Source of the DNA: Brasenia schreberi
Lineage: Eukaryota; Streptophyta; Magnoliopsida; Nymphaeales; Cabombaceae
Reading direction: 5' to 3'
NCBI GenBank assembly: GCA_036023115.1
Contig: JAYKKT010000073.1
Span: 19,205,001 to 19,269,000 of the forward strand
DNA length: 64,000 nucleotides
The notes below the pieces were generated by a model, which did no database searches, was not told the origin of the DNA, and worked only from the letters and a program-made list of their open reading frames with translations. Positions 44,801 to 56,518 of the stretch are shown piece by piece; within the stretch, counting starts at the first letter, position 1; each line of letters begins with the position of its first letter. The translations under genes and the position numbers were made by a program.

Positions 44801-47800
44801 GCAGATGAGCACCAAAAGGAAAAGGAGATAAAAGTTTATACAAAAGGAGATAAAAGAGTATTTATGCCCAATCCTCAGGAAACCATGGACAAAGAGGAGC
44901 CTTATCCTCATATCAAAATAATGTCCGAGTGGAGATGTTCCTATTGCTCTCAAAAAAGTCGAAAGACTATGTGGCAAATATTCTATTACTCAGTTCATGT
45001 CTTATGATTTCCTATCACCTAGTTATCACAACTTTGTTTTAAATGTTGAAGCATATCAAATTCCAAAGTTTTTTGGAAATCTCCTAAGTCACCAAAATGG
45101 GTAGATACTATGCAACCTGAGTTGAAGGCACTGGAGATAAATAGAACATGGGAAGTTAGTGACCTCCCACCTGGGAGAAAATTAGTTGACTCTAAATGGG
45201 TATACATCATAAAATTCAAGTAGACAAGATACTAGAAAGGTATAAGACTCGATTAGTAGCCAAAGGGTACAACCAATCTTATGAAATTGATTATGATGAA
45301 ATGTTTTCACTTGTAGCTAAACTTACATCTATAAGAGTCATCATCGTCATTGTTGCCCAGAGAAAGTAAACCATGTGACAACTAGATGTAAAGTATGCCT
45401 TCTTATAGGGGAGCTCAATAAAGAGGTTTATATGGATATTCTACCAGGGTATAAAGATACAACAACAATTGTATGTAGATTGAGAGAAAGGCTATATGGA
45501 CTAAAACAATCACCTCATGCTTGGTTTGAAAAGTTTAACAACAATATAATTAAATTGGGTTACACCAAAAGTGTTAGTGATCATATATTATTTGCTAAGA
45601 GAGGAATGAAACTAACTCTATTAACTCTATTGTTAGTTTGCATTGATGATATATTGTGATTGGTGATGATATCGAAGAAATTGAAAGGCTGAAATGAGAA
45701 TTACATCAGTTATTCGATGTCAAGTACTTAGGAAGACTTCACTATTTCCTTGGCATTGAAGTTGTGTATTCCGGTGCAAATATATTCTTAAATCAACGAA
45801 AGTGTACATTGGCTTTACTATGTGATACAAAAATGTTGGACTGTAAACCTCTTAACACCCCATGGATGTCAACCAGAAGCTGCAATTGGATGATGGATAC
45901 GACAAGACTTATGTGACTAGATCCCAATGACTGGTTGGAAAGCTGATAAACTTGACCGTTACATGCTCATATATAGCATATGCAACTGGAATGACGGGTC
46001 AATTTATGCAGGTGCCATCGAATAGGGATGAATATTTCACTTTCTAAGGTACTTAAAAGAGCACTCTAGGATATGGAGTAATATATAGAGATAATGGTCA
46101 TACGAACATAAAAGTATATACCGATGCAGACTGGACTGGATTTATTGAATACAAGAAATCTACCTTAGTAAAAAGCAGATAGTTGTGGCTAGATCTACAA
46201 CAGAAGCAGAATACAGGACAATTGCCTCAGGTACATGTGAAATAAAATGGTTGGGCTCATTGCTTATGGAGATTGGATTTCCATTAAAAAGTCTTGTTCC
46301 TATCTTCTGTGATAGTAAGGTAGCAATCTAAATTGCATTTAACCCAATATATTGTGAGAGAACCAAGCATATAGCGACCAATTGCCATTTTATCAAGGAT
46401 AATGTGAATACCAATGAGTTCAAAATGGAGTATGTAAGGTCATAAAATCAATGTGCATATATGCAAACCAAAGCCATCAACAAAAATGTATTGAGAATGT
46501 TATGTGAAAAGTTGGGTATCATAACAATATTACACCCAACTTGAGGGAGAGTATTCAAGAAGTACATAGTCTAGTGTCAGGGGGAGTGTTGAAAAAGTAT
46601 AGAGTCCTTAATGTCTATTACAATATTTACACCCAACTTGAGGGAGGAGTGTTGAAGAAGTATAGAGTCCTTAATGGTACTCTTGTAGTAAGCCACTTTA
46701 TAATTTTGGTTATAAAGGGGAAACCCTACCAGCCGTGTAACTCATCTAGTGATAGAAGAGAAACAAAAGAAGAAAGAGGGCGGCGGCTCCAGGGGGAGAC
46801 ACGATTGCCGATTCCATCTTTATCGATTTTATTCATTTAAACCTTCTCATTCACACCAAAATCAACAGAAATCTACTTGATTAGATTGATACAAACTGTC
46901 CAACTATCTTTGCATTCTCGCCTTATAGTGAAACTCTCATGGTGGTGATTTATGTTCTCTTAGTCTTGACTATGCCAGTAAGCATATTGGACTTATTATA
47001 TAACTAGCCTATCCACATATCAGATTTTGGGTGGTGAGTTTCTCGAGGATGTCTCTAATAGGTCCATGCTTTTCGTGGAATTTATGCAGAAAGCGTTTGT
47101 CTGTAACAGATCCTCTAGTGGATGTGAGTTTATCAGAGTGGCACAAATTATTTGTGGTACTAAGATGGTTCATCAACCAGCAAGCTTGTTTGTTTCTGAC
47201 TTTTCATTTGGTTAAGTTCTGTAAGCCATTAGATGGTTGTGATATGACTATCCTGAAAATGATAGTCCTGCCTTTCTTTTGTTCCTTATAGACCAGGTTA
47301 TGAACCTCCATCATGTTTCCCTACTTTGAGAAACAAACTCTTCCCAATCATCTTCTCCAATATCACATGTTTCTGTTTTCTTGTTGCCTGAACTGAAGTA
47401 AATCTTTTCTGATATCTCTTCCAGTTTTTTCTTTTTTGATAATCAAGCTGAGCTTGGGCAGACTTCTACGTGATGCACTCCCGTGGTATTGAAATCCCTA
47501 CTTGTAAGATTAGAATTGAAACCTCTAAGTCATTTGAAATTTGTCCTTTGGGCTTATAGCTCATTGCCTGCTATTTAGTGTGGTTGGCATTAGATGGGCC
47601 AAACATGCAGCTAGTTTTAACAAGCATCTAAATCAACATTAGAGTTGGATCCATGTGATGAGTATAGATGCCCTTGATCAGACTTCTGGTCCGGTTCACT
47701 CTTCCATACACCATTCCACCCTAGAAGTTCTGTGCTTTTCCATTTTGAGTCCTTTCCTCCTTTATGTGCTGCCTCTTTTCTGTATGATTTTGAGGCCTAG

Positions 47801-49959
47801 TGTTACAGGTGATTTATTGGTGAATGGAAGACGGAAACACAATCTTCTTCTGGATGTCCATCTGCAATTGATGGTTTCTGTTGATTTTGCTTATCGACAA
47901 TGTTTGTCATGTTAAACTGCTTGAATCATGTTTTGATGAACAGGCAGTTTGATAATATTTATCATGTCACCGACTTCATCAAGAGCCTGCGAGATATTCT
48001 GCGTGTGGTTGGTCGTCTTCCTGATGAGTTGAATTCTGCTTCTCCAGTAGTAGTCAGTGTTCCATATGATGCCACACCAAGTTTTGTTGAGGAGCACATA
48101 CGGCCTATTTTCAAGAGAAGCACCGTGGTCATTCTTGGGAGCTTTTTCTTTAGTAAAGATGAGGTGAAGGAGAAACTGCCTCCTGAACTTGAGGCGCTTA
48201 GGTGCCATGTCATGTTCAAGGCCCTGAATTTTCATCCCTCTCTCACTAGACTCGGAGATCACATTGTTAGTCGAATGAGGGAAGCAGGTGAAAATGCTGG
48301 TGGACATTTCGTATGCCTTGACTTGTTAGTAGACGGTGTACTCCCTAACGATTGCAACTCTAGCAATGAGGTGCCTGATCTTCCAAAAAGTAGAAAATTT
48401 GTCAATATCTCTGGGGTTGGAAGGTTTTTGCTAGACTTTGGATTTGAATCTGATACTGCACTGTATCTGACACAATCTCGGTTGAACAGCAGTCTGGAAC
48501 CCCTGACTGATATGTTCAGAAATGTCCATACGAAGGTACAAAATCAGAACTAACATTATAAGTACACTAGTTTACATTCTGTCAGATATTAATCTTTTTG
48601 AAATTGAAAACCAAGGGTTGCTTCTTCTGTGGTTTTACTCTTGATAAAACGAATAAAAGGACATCAGGGTATGATGCACATAATAAACCAAGGGTTGTGA
48701 ACAGGTTGTTTCCTGTTTTATTCTTGATTCATGCAACAAATACTTGTTTTTTGCAGTCTAGATCAAGATATTACCATGAGACTTATAGTTGAATGTCGAA
48801 GATTGAAAATTCTACGTAGCTGATCTGTACTTGTGTCTACTCTTAGTTGCTTTCCCATCTAGCGACAATTGAATTCATGCTCATAATTTAAATTTAATGG
48901 TTGATTCGTCCTAGTGTGGTTTGTAATATATAGAATTCTTGAGACCTTCATGTCTATATCAGTACCTGTTTAGTCAACACTTGTTAAGGTTATCTTGAGT
49001 TTCAGAAAGTACATGACAGCACAGCAGCCCACCTCAGTCAGCATTTTGCGTTTGAGAATTATATGCTTAGTAGTAATAAATAATAAATGAAAAAGAGAAA
49101 CATGCTAACCAGCAAATTTTATCTCTCATATCACCAGAGTAGCGGGATCAAGGGTGGATAATTATTCTCGTCCACGAATTTACTGACTTGTAGTATTGAA
49201 GATATAGTAAAGGATCCTCAAAATGTATTAAATGGCATAAATGCTTGAAGCCACTGGCCCACTGCACCATCAGAGCATCTAAGTGGATGATAAACCACAT
49301 TCATCCTTCTGTGTTTCAAGATCCCATCTATTTTATCACAGAAATTGCCTAACAGGCACTTGGTTTACGTGTGAGGATGCAACCTTGTATCCGAACTATT
49401 TCTTTATCTATACCTTCAAAGGCACATGATAAAATTCCTTGTTCAAAAGTTCCCTTATAACCTGTGTTTTAGCATTTGTGGTGTTAAGTATGGCGTTTGC
49501 TTGGATCAATATTTTTCTGAACTTATTTTGCCGGAGATGCTACACCAATCCATCAAGTTAATCTATAGGCATTTCCTGTACTTGTACATCATGGTCAGTC
49601 GTATTCGTAACTATGCACTTGGTTTAATCAACCATATTGAAAGTGTTTCTATTAATGGTTTTCGTGAACAGGAGTACAGCATGCCTTTCAATGAAGAGAA
49701 ACAGATGCTTTATTCGGGAAGCACACAGTTTGAGGCGGCCTTGGATTATTATATTTGTAGCCGAAGCGATGTATTTGTGCCGACTGTCTCGGAGATGTTC
49801 TACTCAAATGTAGCCGGAGAAAGAATTCTTTTACGAAATACCCACATCCTTGTTCCATCCCTTCAATGCAGATTGACTGCAAAATCTACAAACTTTAGTT
49901 CCTGTCTGTCACGCTATATTGTGGAGAAAGATCATATGGTGTATAGTTGCATGTGTTAA
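41813..49959 (+). CDS. Plant O-fucosyltransferase family protein, C-terminal part
   Basis: Three exons, 41813-41898, 47944-48535 and 49672-49959, join in phase and end in a stop. The first gives MADAVVITKYLGATLLLPTI, the segment after the GDP-fucose-binding start of the fold. The second gives FDNIYHVTDFIKSLRDILRV, PPELEALRCHVMFKALNFHP and ALYLTQSRLNSSLEPLTDMF. The third gives SRSDVFVPTVSEMFYSNVAG and the typical end YIVEKDHMVYSCMC. This is the plant-specific O-fucosyltransferase (DUF246-type) fold, Golgi type II membrane glycosyltransferases. The N-terminal anchor and first catalytic exon are not in view, so either a long upstream intron or a 5' truncation applies. The 6-kb first intron carries a copia element (42674-46867). 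The exons have no stops or frameshifts, which argues that the gene may be alive. Confidence 0.85.
42674..42940 (+). repeat. 5' LTR of the intronic copia element
   Basis: 267 bp. Its first dinucleotide is TA rather than TG. It is about 50 bp longer than the 3' LTR, owing to a T/A-rich block at 42705-42755. Confidence 0.88.
42941..42953 (+). other. Primer binding site (initiator tRNA-Met)
   Basis: TGGTACTAGAGCC directly follows the LTR; it matches TGGTATCAGAGCC with two changes. Confidence 0.8.
43040..44135 (+). pseudogene. Copia gag and protease remnants
   Basis: 43040-43300 is open and reads like copia gag (FQITNIKLDGKNYREQVRSI). Near 43870 the zinc knuckle can be read as CSHCDKRRHTRE, with the last Cys lost. 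At about 44130-44165 the protease site reads VID-stop-GTTDHM, where intact elements have DSGATDHM. Confidence 0.8.
44527..46430 (+). pseudogene. Copia integrase, RT and RNase H remnants
   Basis: 44527-44808 carries the integrase core start (LIHSDVWGPCSILSLRKYKY, FVTFIDDYF). 45100-45220 has MQPELKALEINRTWEVSDLP. 45375-45659 has RT with YGLKQSPHAWFEKFN and the catalytic box as LVCIDDIL. RNase H follows (DADWTG near 46125, STTEAEYR near 46200). Each block lies in a different frame. Confidence 0.88.
46523..46649 (+). repeat. Duplicated purine tract and LTR edge
   Basis: ACCCAACTTGAGGGAG occurs at 46533 and again at 46631, and TGTTGAAAAAGTATAGAGTC at 46588 imitates the LTR start at 46650. The segment is thus a near-tandem copy of the 3' internal end and the first about 35 bp of the LTR. 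Confidence 0.8.
46650..46867 (+). repeat. 3' LTR of the intronic copia element
   Basis: 218 bp, TG...CA ends, preceded by the purine tract TTGAGGGAGGAG. Confidence 0.9.
46873..47943. other. O-fucosyltransferase intron, no other feature
   Basis: Intron sequence between the copia element and the second visible exon. Nothing recognisable. Confidence 0.45.
48536..49671. other. O-fucosyltransferase intron
   Basis: An 1.1-kb intron with GT and AG borders. No repeat recognised. Confidence 0.6.
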
Positions 49960-51273
49960 ATCATATTTATTGCAAATCTCTTCCGTCTACTTTTATGATT
50001 GTAGAAAAGATAATGCATAGTTGACATAATTCAAAACATTCTTATTTAATGAACATCATTCTTAATGCTAATGAAAATCTTACAATACTACCGAAAATGT
50101 TTTCTTGCGGCAAACCTAGATGTCCAAATCTGTTTTTCACTTTGTCCTCAATTTGCTCCTTGTTCTTTAACAAATATATTGGAGAGGCAGCTTGTCTCTT
50201 GGAGGTACTGCCTGTGCCAAAGAATTGTATGCAATACTGCATGCACTGAAACATTGAGAACAATGCCTAATTGGAGCTGAGTTCGTTTTGCATGCAGACC
50301 ATGAAGTACATAACTCTCCTAACACGGAGAGAAAACGAAGTTTGACAAATTAACTGGTAAAAGCAAGGACATCTAATCGGACGGTGGCACATGAAGCTGA
50401 ATGTATTCTACGGATTGGGTTGATAGGCTGGGTCACTAGGGTGACGGTCAAAGGTTTCACACGAACCCAACGCTTTGACCTTTCTCGAATCATTTTTTCG
50501 TAATCAATAGTGAAGATTTAAAATTAAAATTAAAAATATGATTGTATTTTTATACTTGCATTTAGTGCATTAAATACTTTTAAATTCAAATTTTTATTGA
50601 TGATGATGTCAATTTAAGTATGGATGGATGTAAACATACTGTCTTTTGATGCATGATTTTACATAAATATTTTCATAATTTAATTCTTGAGATCTAGCGG
50701 TAGAGATTTGAATTGTTTTATAAATGTAACGGAGGTGTTTGTGCAAGATTGTGCGTCAAAGATATGCATTTAGGATGCCCTTCCTTTTCCCTTTCTTTCT
50801 CTCTCTATGTATTGCCTAGGAAGAGTTTAACATGTTTATGCAAGTCTCAATCATTTGAACGGAAATCTTTCATATAAACAAATAAAAATACATTCTGCAT
50901 TTTGCTTTTGAATTTCAACCAGCTTTCTTTTTTGTTTGATGGTATGTATATATATATACCTGACCAAGAAAGTTGGGTTCGAGTCAGCTTCCAAATTGCA
51001 CCACCAAAGTATGCACTCATTCAAGAAGTGATCCCCACTCGGTAGGGTGTGCAATCAACACAGGGATCTGTTGTTATCCACGTAAGAAGTTGCTCGGTAA
51101 CGGGTGGACTTTCATCGATTTATGCCACCGGGAGTTCGTATCCTGTTCAGATTTATGAGTCGGAGTTGGTAAAAAAGTTTTAATTCTGGATATTCTGTTT
51201 GTTCATCGTTGGGTTGAGAATATTCTTCAAAGAAAAGATAGACGCCCCTTTTTTTATTACAATCGTCTGGCAG
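49960..51273. other. 3' region and intergenic DNA
   Basis: Contains the 3' untranslated region of the O-fucosyltransferase gene, then AT-rich spacer with a short (TA)n at 50946-50959. No gene seen. Confidence 0.35.
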
Positions 51274-51423
51274 GCAGCTCCTCCATCCAGGCATCGTTGG
51301 TGGAGAGCGTTGAGGAGCATCGTTTACGAGCGACAGCTGGTAGATTATGACAAAATAGATATGCTTGAAGTTGAACGTTTGGCATCTCAAATCTCTCGTT
51401 GGGTGCCGGGTCAACACAAATGA
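51274..51423 (+). other. Unrecognised terminal-exon-like open frame
   Basis: After a good acceptor (CTGGCAG) an open frame of 49 codons runs to a TGA: AAPPSRHRWWRALRSIVYER then KIDMLEVERLASQISRWVPG. The composition, Trp-rich and balanced, looks like real protein rather than chance, and the GC content is above its surroundings. I do not recognise the family. No upstream exon is visible, so it may be the 3' end of a lost gene. Confidence 0.35.
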
Positions 51424-51534
51424 GAATTAAGATTTTTCTCACATCTGTATTTTATATTTAAAAAATTCAATCGAATTTGAATACAAATAGATCTTATTCA
51501 TTCAAAAATATTTAGAACGTTTTAATAACTTCAG

Positions 51535-51537
<3 letters not shown>

Positions 51538-51597
<60 letters not shown>
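51538..51597. repeat. (TA)n microsatellite
   Basis: About 29 uninterrupted TA units. Confidence 0.95.
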
Positions 51598-51598
<1 letters not shown>

Positions 51599-51967
51599 CT
51601 GAATAATACAAACCACGAAGATGAAAAGTATGTGGAGGAAATTTAAGTATCTTAAAAAGATACATCTATATTTTTTCTTTTGATTTCTAATCTCAATCAC
51701 TCGTAATTGTTGATGTAACTTATTTTACATACTCTAACTTATATATAAAAAAGAGAGAGAATGCATGGTATATGTTAGCAAATTACATATTTAATATATT
51801 AAAATAATTTTTAATTGTCTAAATTGAAAGATGAATTATTGATATTTGAATTAAAAATTTTAATTAATTAATTTTAAGTAAAGTTTACCTTTTTATTTAA
51901 ATTTAAATAAAATTGTGATTTATTTTAATATAGTAGGATGTAAAGTTGTTAGTATATGTAAAACTTC

Positions 51968-51971
<4 letters not shown>

Positions 51972-52022
<51 letters not shown>
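51972..52022. repeat. (TA)n microsatellite
   Basis: About 25 uninterrupted TA units, 375 bp from the previous tract, in very AT-rich DNA. Confidence 0.95.
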
Positions 52023-52027
<5 letters not shown>

Positions 52028-52231
52028 TTAATAAATGCTCAAATCTATTTTAACATTTGAACCGTTTGATTTTTGAGACGATTCATTAAGGTGATAAAGC
52101 AAAAAATATTTAATGAACATGAATGAAGTTTTCTAATACAACAGCACTTTTAATTAAATATATATTGTTTATCATGTTAATCATTTTTAGAGATGTTTGA
52201 ATAGATTTGATGATGGGGTTTGAGAAATTGT

Positions 52232-52235
<4 letters not shown>

Positions 52236-52292
<57 letters not shown>
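52236..52292. repeat. (TA)n(GA)n compound microsatellite
   Basis: About 16 TA units followed by about 12 GA units; a poly-T run follows at 52336-52351. Confidence 0.95.
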
Positions 52293-52293
<1 letters not shown>

Positions 52294-52627
52294 GTAAATC
52301 CACATTGACGCATAATAATCTTAAGAGTATAAGTTTTTTTTTTTTTTTTTAATTTTTACCAAGATTTATATATACATATACCATTGATCTCAAGCAGTGG
52401 TTCGTTGGCGGTTTGGAGACAGATGGTGGGGTTAGGTGAGGAAGGCAACCGAACCCCAGAAGTTACATGGATTCGTCGTTTACTTTTTGTTTGGTTGTTG
52501 ATTTCTTCTTAGGAATTCGTTTTCGTGCATGAAAGATAGTGGGGCATTTTGTTAATTTACTCTGTTATTTTCATCTCTCCTTAATGCCAATATAATTTAT
52601 TTGGTAATTCACAATCTCTAGGAAGCC

Positions 52628-53065
52628 TCAATTCGATTCTTCATTGCATATGAGTGAATCCACTGTCCTTCCTGAACTGCTGCCAATTGACCACAAGCAG
52701 GAAGGATGGACACCAAGGTGACAATCGGGTTTTCCCTCAAACTCATTCAGCATTCGGTGAAACAGAATCAAAGCCTCTTCGCAGCAATCATTTTGAGTAT
52801 AGCCTTCAATTATGGAGTTCCAACTGATCACATCTCTCACAACCATCTCATCAAACACTTTCCGAGCTGTGTCAATCTCATTACACCCGACATGTGCCGC
52901 AATTAAGCTGTTGCAAACAAAAAGATTATCATTCATCCCAACTTTCAGAATGTTAGCATAGATGGATTTGGCCTTTCTACTATCACCAATTGCAGCACAA
53001 GCCTTGAGCACAGAAGGAAAGGTATAAACGTTGGGCTTAACATATCCTCGCATCTTCTCAAACAC
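52628..53065 (-). pseudogene. PLS-type PPR protein fragment
   Basis: The 145-codon open segment has successive pentatricopeptide repeats: MFEKMRGYVKPNVYTFPSVL, NDNLFVCNSLIAAHVGCNEI, ARKVFDEMVVRDVISWNSII and EGYTQNDCCEEALILFHRML. These are P, L and S motifs of the PLS class, whose members edit or process organellar RNA. Near the end a frameshift turns the expected VSVLPACGQLAALQEG-type segment into nonsense; the original phase is recovered in another frame. No targeting peptide, E or DYW domain is present. It is a fragment of roughly four repeats, dead. Confidence 0.88.
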
Positions 53066-54353
53066 TCTGACACCTCACACGGTCAACTCCACCATACATG
53101 ACATGTCTGTAGATGTTGTATACCATAGCCCACTTGTTACATTGTCAAACTTTGCAATAATAGTTCTCTATTGGCACATCGCTTGGAACATGGCTAGGTT
53201 TGATGACCATTTTGAAGTCTTGAAGTGAAACAGAGAAAGATTGCGAGAGGAAGACTATAAGAGAACTCAAAGAGGTAGAGCAAGGGGTGAGTGACGATGA
53301 AAGAGGGAGAGAAGGAATGCTCAAAGAGAGACATAAAAGAGAGCTGAAAGATGGAGAGAAGGGAAAGATTTAAAGGCGTGCCTGTGAGGATAACAGAGAC
53401 TGCACTCACATCATCGATATTGCACTATACTGCTGATTGCAGTGCGGGCCATGTATCGTAGTGGTTTCTCAAAAATTTCTGTATGCAGCGCCATGGATCA
53501 TGTGATATAGGGATACACATAATTACGCTCTTAACTGTTTTTAATAGCACTCCACAAGGGAATACAATGCATGGCACCTTGAGGTGAGAAACTGCCACGC
53601 AATGCACTACTATTGTATTGTTATGCTACATCATCAGCTACATGTGCTATGCAGCGCATAGTTTGGAGCAATGTCTGCTATGTAGCGTTGCAAGCTATGA
53701 TTTATAATCAAATGAAAATAACAAGAGCTAGAGGAGGCACACACACCTGATGTGGTTCACCCTTGAAGAGTCGCGTAATCTAATCTTGAAACGATATGAT
53801 TTTGAGTTTGAAGTTTAATTTCTATTTAGAGTGTCCCAACAGCTCTTCCTATATTAAATGTCTCATAATCTGTGAATATGTGATTACAACTATTAATCTA
53901 CTACCGTTATAGTTATTGTTGTTTGCTTCTACTACTGATATTCTTCTACTAATGAATTGGTAATGCAGGAGTTCTTCCTTTGGCCATATTTATTTATGAT
54001 GCACTTATAATGCTTCATTTCGTTCACGTTTTTTGACGTTCAGTAAATTCTTTCATGCTTCAATCTTGTTATCATGATCATTGATTACCTTAAAGTTTTT
54101 CATACTTGTTCATATGTCTCGTGCAATCTGCTGAATGAATTGCTTCTTGTTTACCACACAAAAGCACCCTTAATGGCTCTCATATGTTGCTGCATAGGAC
54201 CTTTTCCTCTAAAATTGTATCTTTAAAATAACAATTTCAATTGCAGACCATTTTTGCTGAATGATTATGTGATTTTCAGTGGAGTCCTCTTTCATGAACC
54301 ATGCTAACTTTATCTACACATGCAACTGACAAACCAACTAAATTGGACTGCAG
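53066..54353. other. Intergenic between gene fragments
   Basis: No exon or repeat recognised. A short hydrophobic frame on the minus strand (53194-53409) has low complexity and no known match. Confidence 0.35.
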
Positions 54354-54829
54354 GCAATAATGAACCTTACTCTCCTGCAGTGGAAGTTACTTGTCCTACA
54401 CCACCTCCAACTTTGAGGGATCAACCCATCTTAGTTACTGCGATTTCAGCAGATGAGTTAAGGGAAGTAACAAGAAACTTTGCGGATAGTTTTCTAATTG
54501 CTGTACGTTCAAACGCAAGGGTTTATTATGGGGTCCTAAGCAGTGGTCAACCAGTAGCCATAAAAAAACTAGATCCTCATAGGCATAGAGACCGAGAATT
54601 CCTTGTGTTTTCTTCTTTACTAGATGGTTGGATGATGCATAATGTTAATATGGTTAACGAACTAAGATTTCTGGTGGTCGTTGACAGGTTGCAACATTGT
54701 CACGGATCCAACATGAAAATATAGTGGGACTAGTTGACTATTGTGTTGATCAAAGCCTTTGTGCTCTTGCCTATGAGTTTGCAGCCAAGGGCTCTCTTCA
54801 TGATATTCTTCATGCTATGAAATTGCAGT
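54354..54829 (+). pseudogene. PTI1-like kinase fragment
   Basis: Exon 54354-54604 reads AISADELREVTRNFADSFLI then ARVYYGVLSSGQPVAIKKLD, and exon 54688 onward reads VATLSRIQHENIVGLVDYCV and LAYEFAAKGSLHDILHAMK. That is the start of the kinase domain of PTI1-like cytoplasmic Ser/Thr kinases. The glycine loop, normally IGEGSYGRVYYG, is IAVRSNARVYYG, so two glycines are lost; the VAIKK lysine remains. Everything after the HDILHG segment, including the catalytic loop and DFG, is missing. Splice sites between the two exons are kept, so it came from genomic DNA, not cDNA. Confidence 0.9.
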
Positions 54830-54879
54830 TTCTCATTGATAACATAATAGACACAAGCCACGTTCGTAACGCACCCTGA

Positions 54880-55597
54880 GTGTCATGCATGGAGTGCCTG
54901 TGTGTGTATATTGGTGTTATCTTTAAGCTTTTTAGATCTGATGGTTAAGATGGTACTTTCAAAATGTAATTTTGTTTTTTGAGGAAAAGAAATCATTTTT
55001 TATTTGTCCAAATTTTAAATCGTAAAGTTAAACATTTCTTTTTTTAAGGAAAATGCATCACTTCTTTTGGGGCACAAGAAGAGGCTTCCACGACCTCAGT
55101 ATGGTAGTCTATTCTTAACCATATAAGGCCATTTTCATGAAAAACTGCAGCTTCATGCTCTTTCCAGTATCCAAACATAATAAAGACCCATCGTGGCACT
55201 TCTAGGGATATAACTCCACCTTTTTTCAGAACTATCCTTAGAGAGTTAAAAGGCCAACTTTTGGAAGAGACAAGCACAAACAGGTCAAACACGGCCCAGC
55301 TGAGCTAGAGTATATATATAATATTCACATGTACTATGTTAGAAAGGTATGCTGACCGGCCTAGTTGAATGGGTCACGTTAAGTGAGGTTCACCGCAAAA
55401 CACGAACTCAGTGCATCATGTACACCAAGAAAAAGACTAAAGGATGTACAAATTATACTATCTAAAGATAGCCATTCTGAAAGGGCACAATACCGTACCA
55501 ACTCAACAAAAGTTCATTCAGAATTTTCTCCTTTCCCTCAAAAGCCTATTGTGTCCATCTTACTCATCACAACCCCGACCGATCTGCAAACCGGCAG
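54880..55597. other. Intergenic between gene fragments
   Basis: Nothing recognised; a short (TA)n lies at 55311-55321. Confidence 0.35.
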
Positions 55598-55820
55598 GTG
55601 GATTCCGGGTTTGGGAGGCAGTACAGATGATTACAATCTGTATGAGTTGCTTGGGGTGGATCCGGACTCGGGCCAGTCTGCCATTCAGGAAGCTTACAGG
55701 TCATTGCAGAAGCGCTGCCATCCTGACATCGTCGGACCGGGCGGTCACGACATGGTGATAATCCTTAACCAAGCTTATTCTCAACTATCTGACCCAGTTT
55801 CTCGTTTGCTATATGACCAG
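55598..55820 (+). pseudogene. Isolated DnaJ (J-domain) exon
   Basis: One exon with intact acceptor (GGCAG) and donor (CAG then GTGGTG) reads DDYNLYELLGVDPDSGQSAI, QEAYRSLQKRCHPDIVGPGG and NQAYSQLSDPVSRLLYDQ. The HPD tripeptide that stimulates Hsp70 is intact. The sequence resembles plant chloroplast J-proteins that carry a ferredoxin-like domain after the J-domain. No transit peptide exon or downstream exon is visible within 600 bp on either side, where the opposite strand belongs to STT3. It is probably a captured or stranded exon. Confidence 0.75.
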
Positions 55821-56518
55821 GTGGTGACAACCTTCTCCTTAGTTTGAAACTGTGTTCATGATGAGTTTGTTTAAGGAATTGCTGTGCCTTCGAGTGTTCC
55901 TTTCCACCAGTAGACGATCAATTTTGATGTGCTTCGTCACCTATTCTTTGGTGGCTTTACTTTGTAAATCCTCACGATCCAGTTTGATGTTGTAAAAGCC
56001 TCCTCAAGATATTCAAGTTTCACATCTTTATTTCCAATTTATACTCCACTGGCCCAATCCCAACTGCACACCAAAGAAAACATATTGAAAATGTAGCAGT
56101 AAACAGGTACATACATAAGTATGTTCGCGTATAGGGAATACATGAATGCTAGAACCAAGAAAGTGATGAAATTACCCAGGAGGTCTTCCATACTCTGTAT
56201 GCAGCTCGCCAAACCGGTAATAGCAAAGCTTATACCTGTTGAAATTCAAAACATCAGTTGGTTAACGAGCACAGAAGATACCTATTGAGCATTTCAAAAT
56301 TTTGGTCACTGATGTGAGGAATGTGACTAGTATTGTGCTAAGAAAATCAACAGAGATCTAAAATGAAACCTAAAATGAGATTGGAACTAACTCAACTGAC
56401 AGGAAATGTAAGCACTAGCTAGAAGAAAATGAAAAAAAAAACAAGCATTAGTGCAAGGCTGCTGGTATATGGGGAAACAGCAAGCATCATACACAAACAC
56501 AGCACACAATACAAGACA

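Larger units (their letters stand above)
42674..46867 (+). mobile_element. Ty1/copia LTR retrotransposon, degenerate
   Basis: A 4.2-kb copia element in the sense orientation inside the O-fucosyltransferase intron. LTRs start TATTGAAGAAG (left, mutated) or TGTTGAAGAAG (right) and end AAATCAACA. The 5-bp target duplication GAAAT is at 42669-42673 and 46868-46872. The primer binding site and purine tract are present. Gag, protease, integrase, RT and RNase H can be followed in order but are broken by more than a dozen stops and shifts. Confidence 0.95.

Noticed and set aside
50286..50480. Apparent extra O-fucosyltransferase exon after the stop
   Set aside because: The exon 49672-49959 already ends with the conserved C-terminal VYSCMC and a stop; nothing after it resembles the family.
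51538..52292. TA and GA tracts considered as a matrix attachment or origin-like region
   Set aside because: Only simple repeats and AT richness are seen; nothing specific supports such a role.
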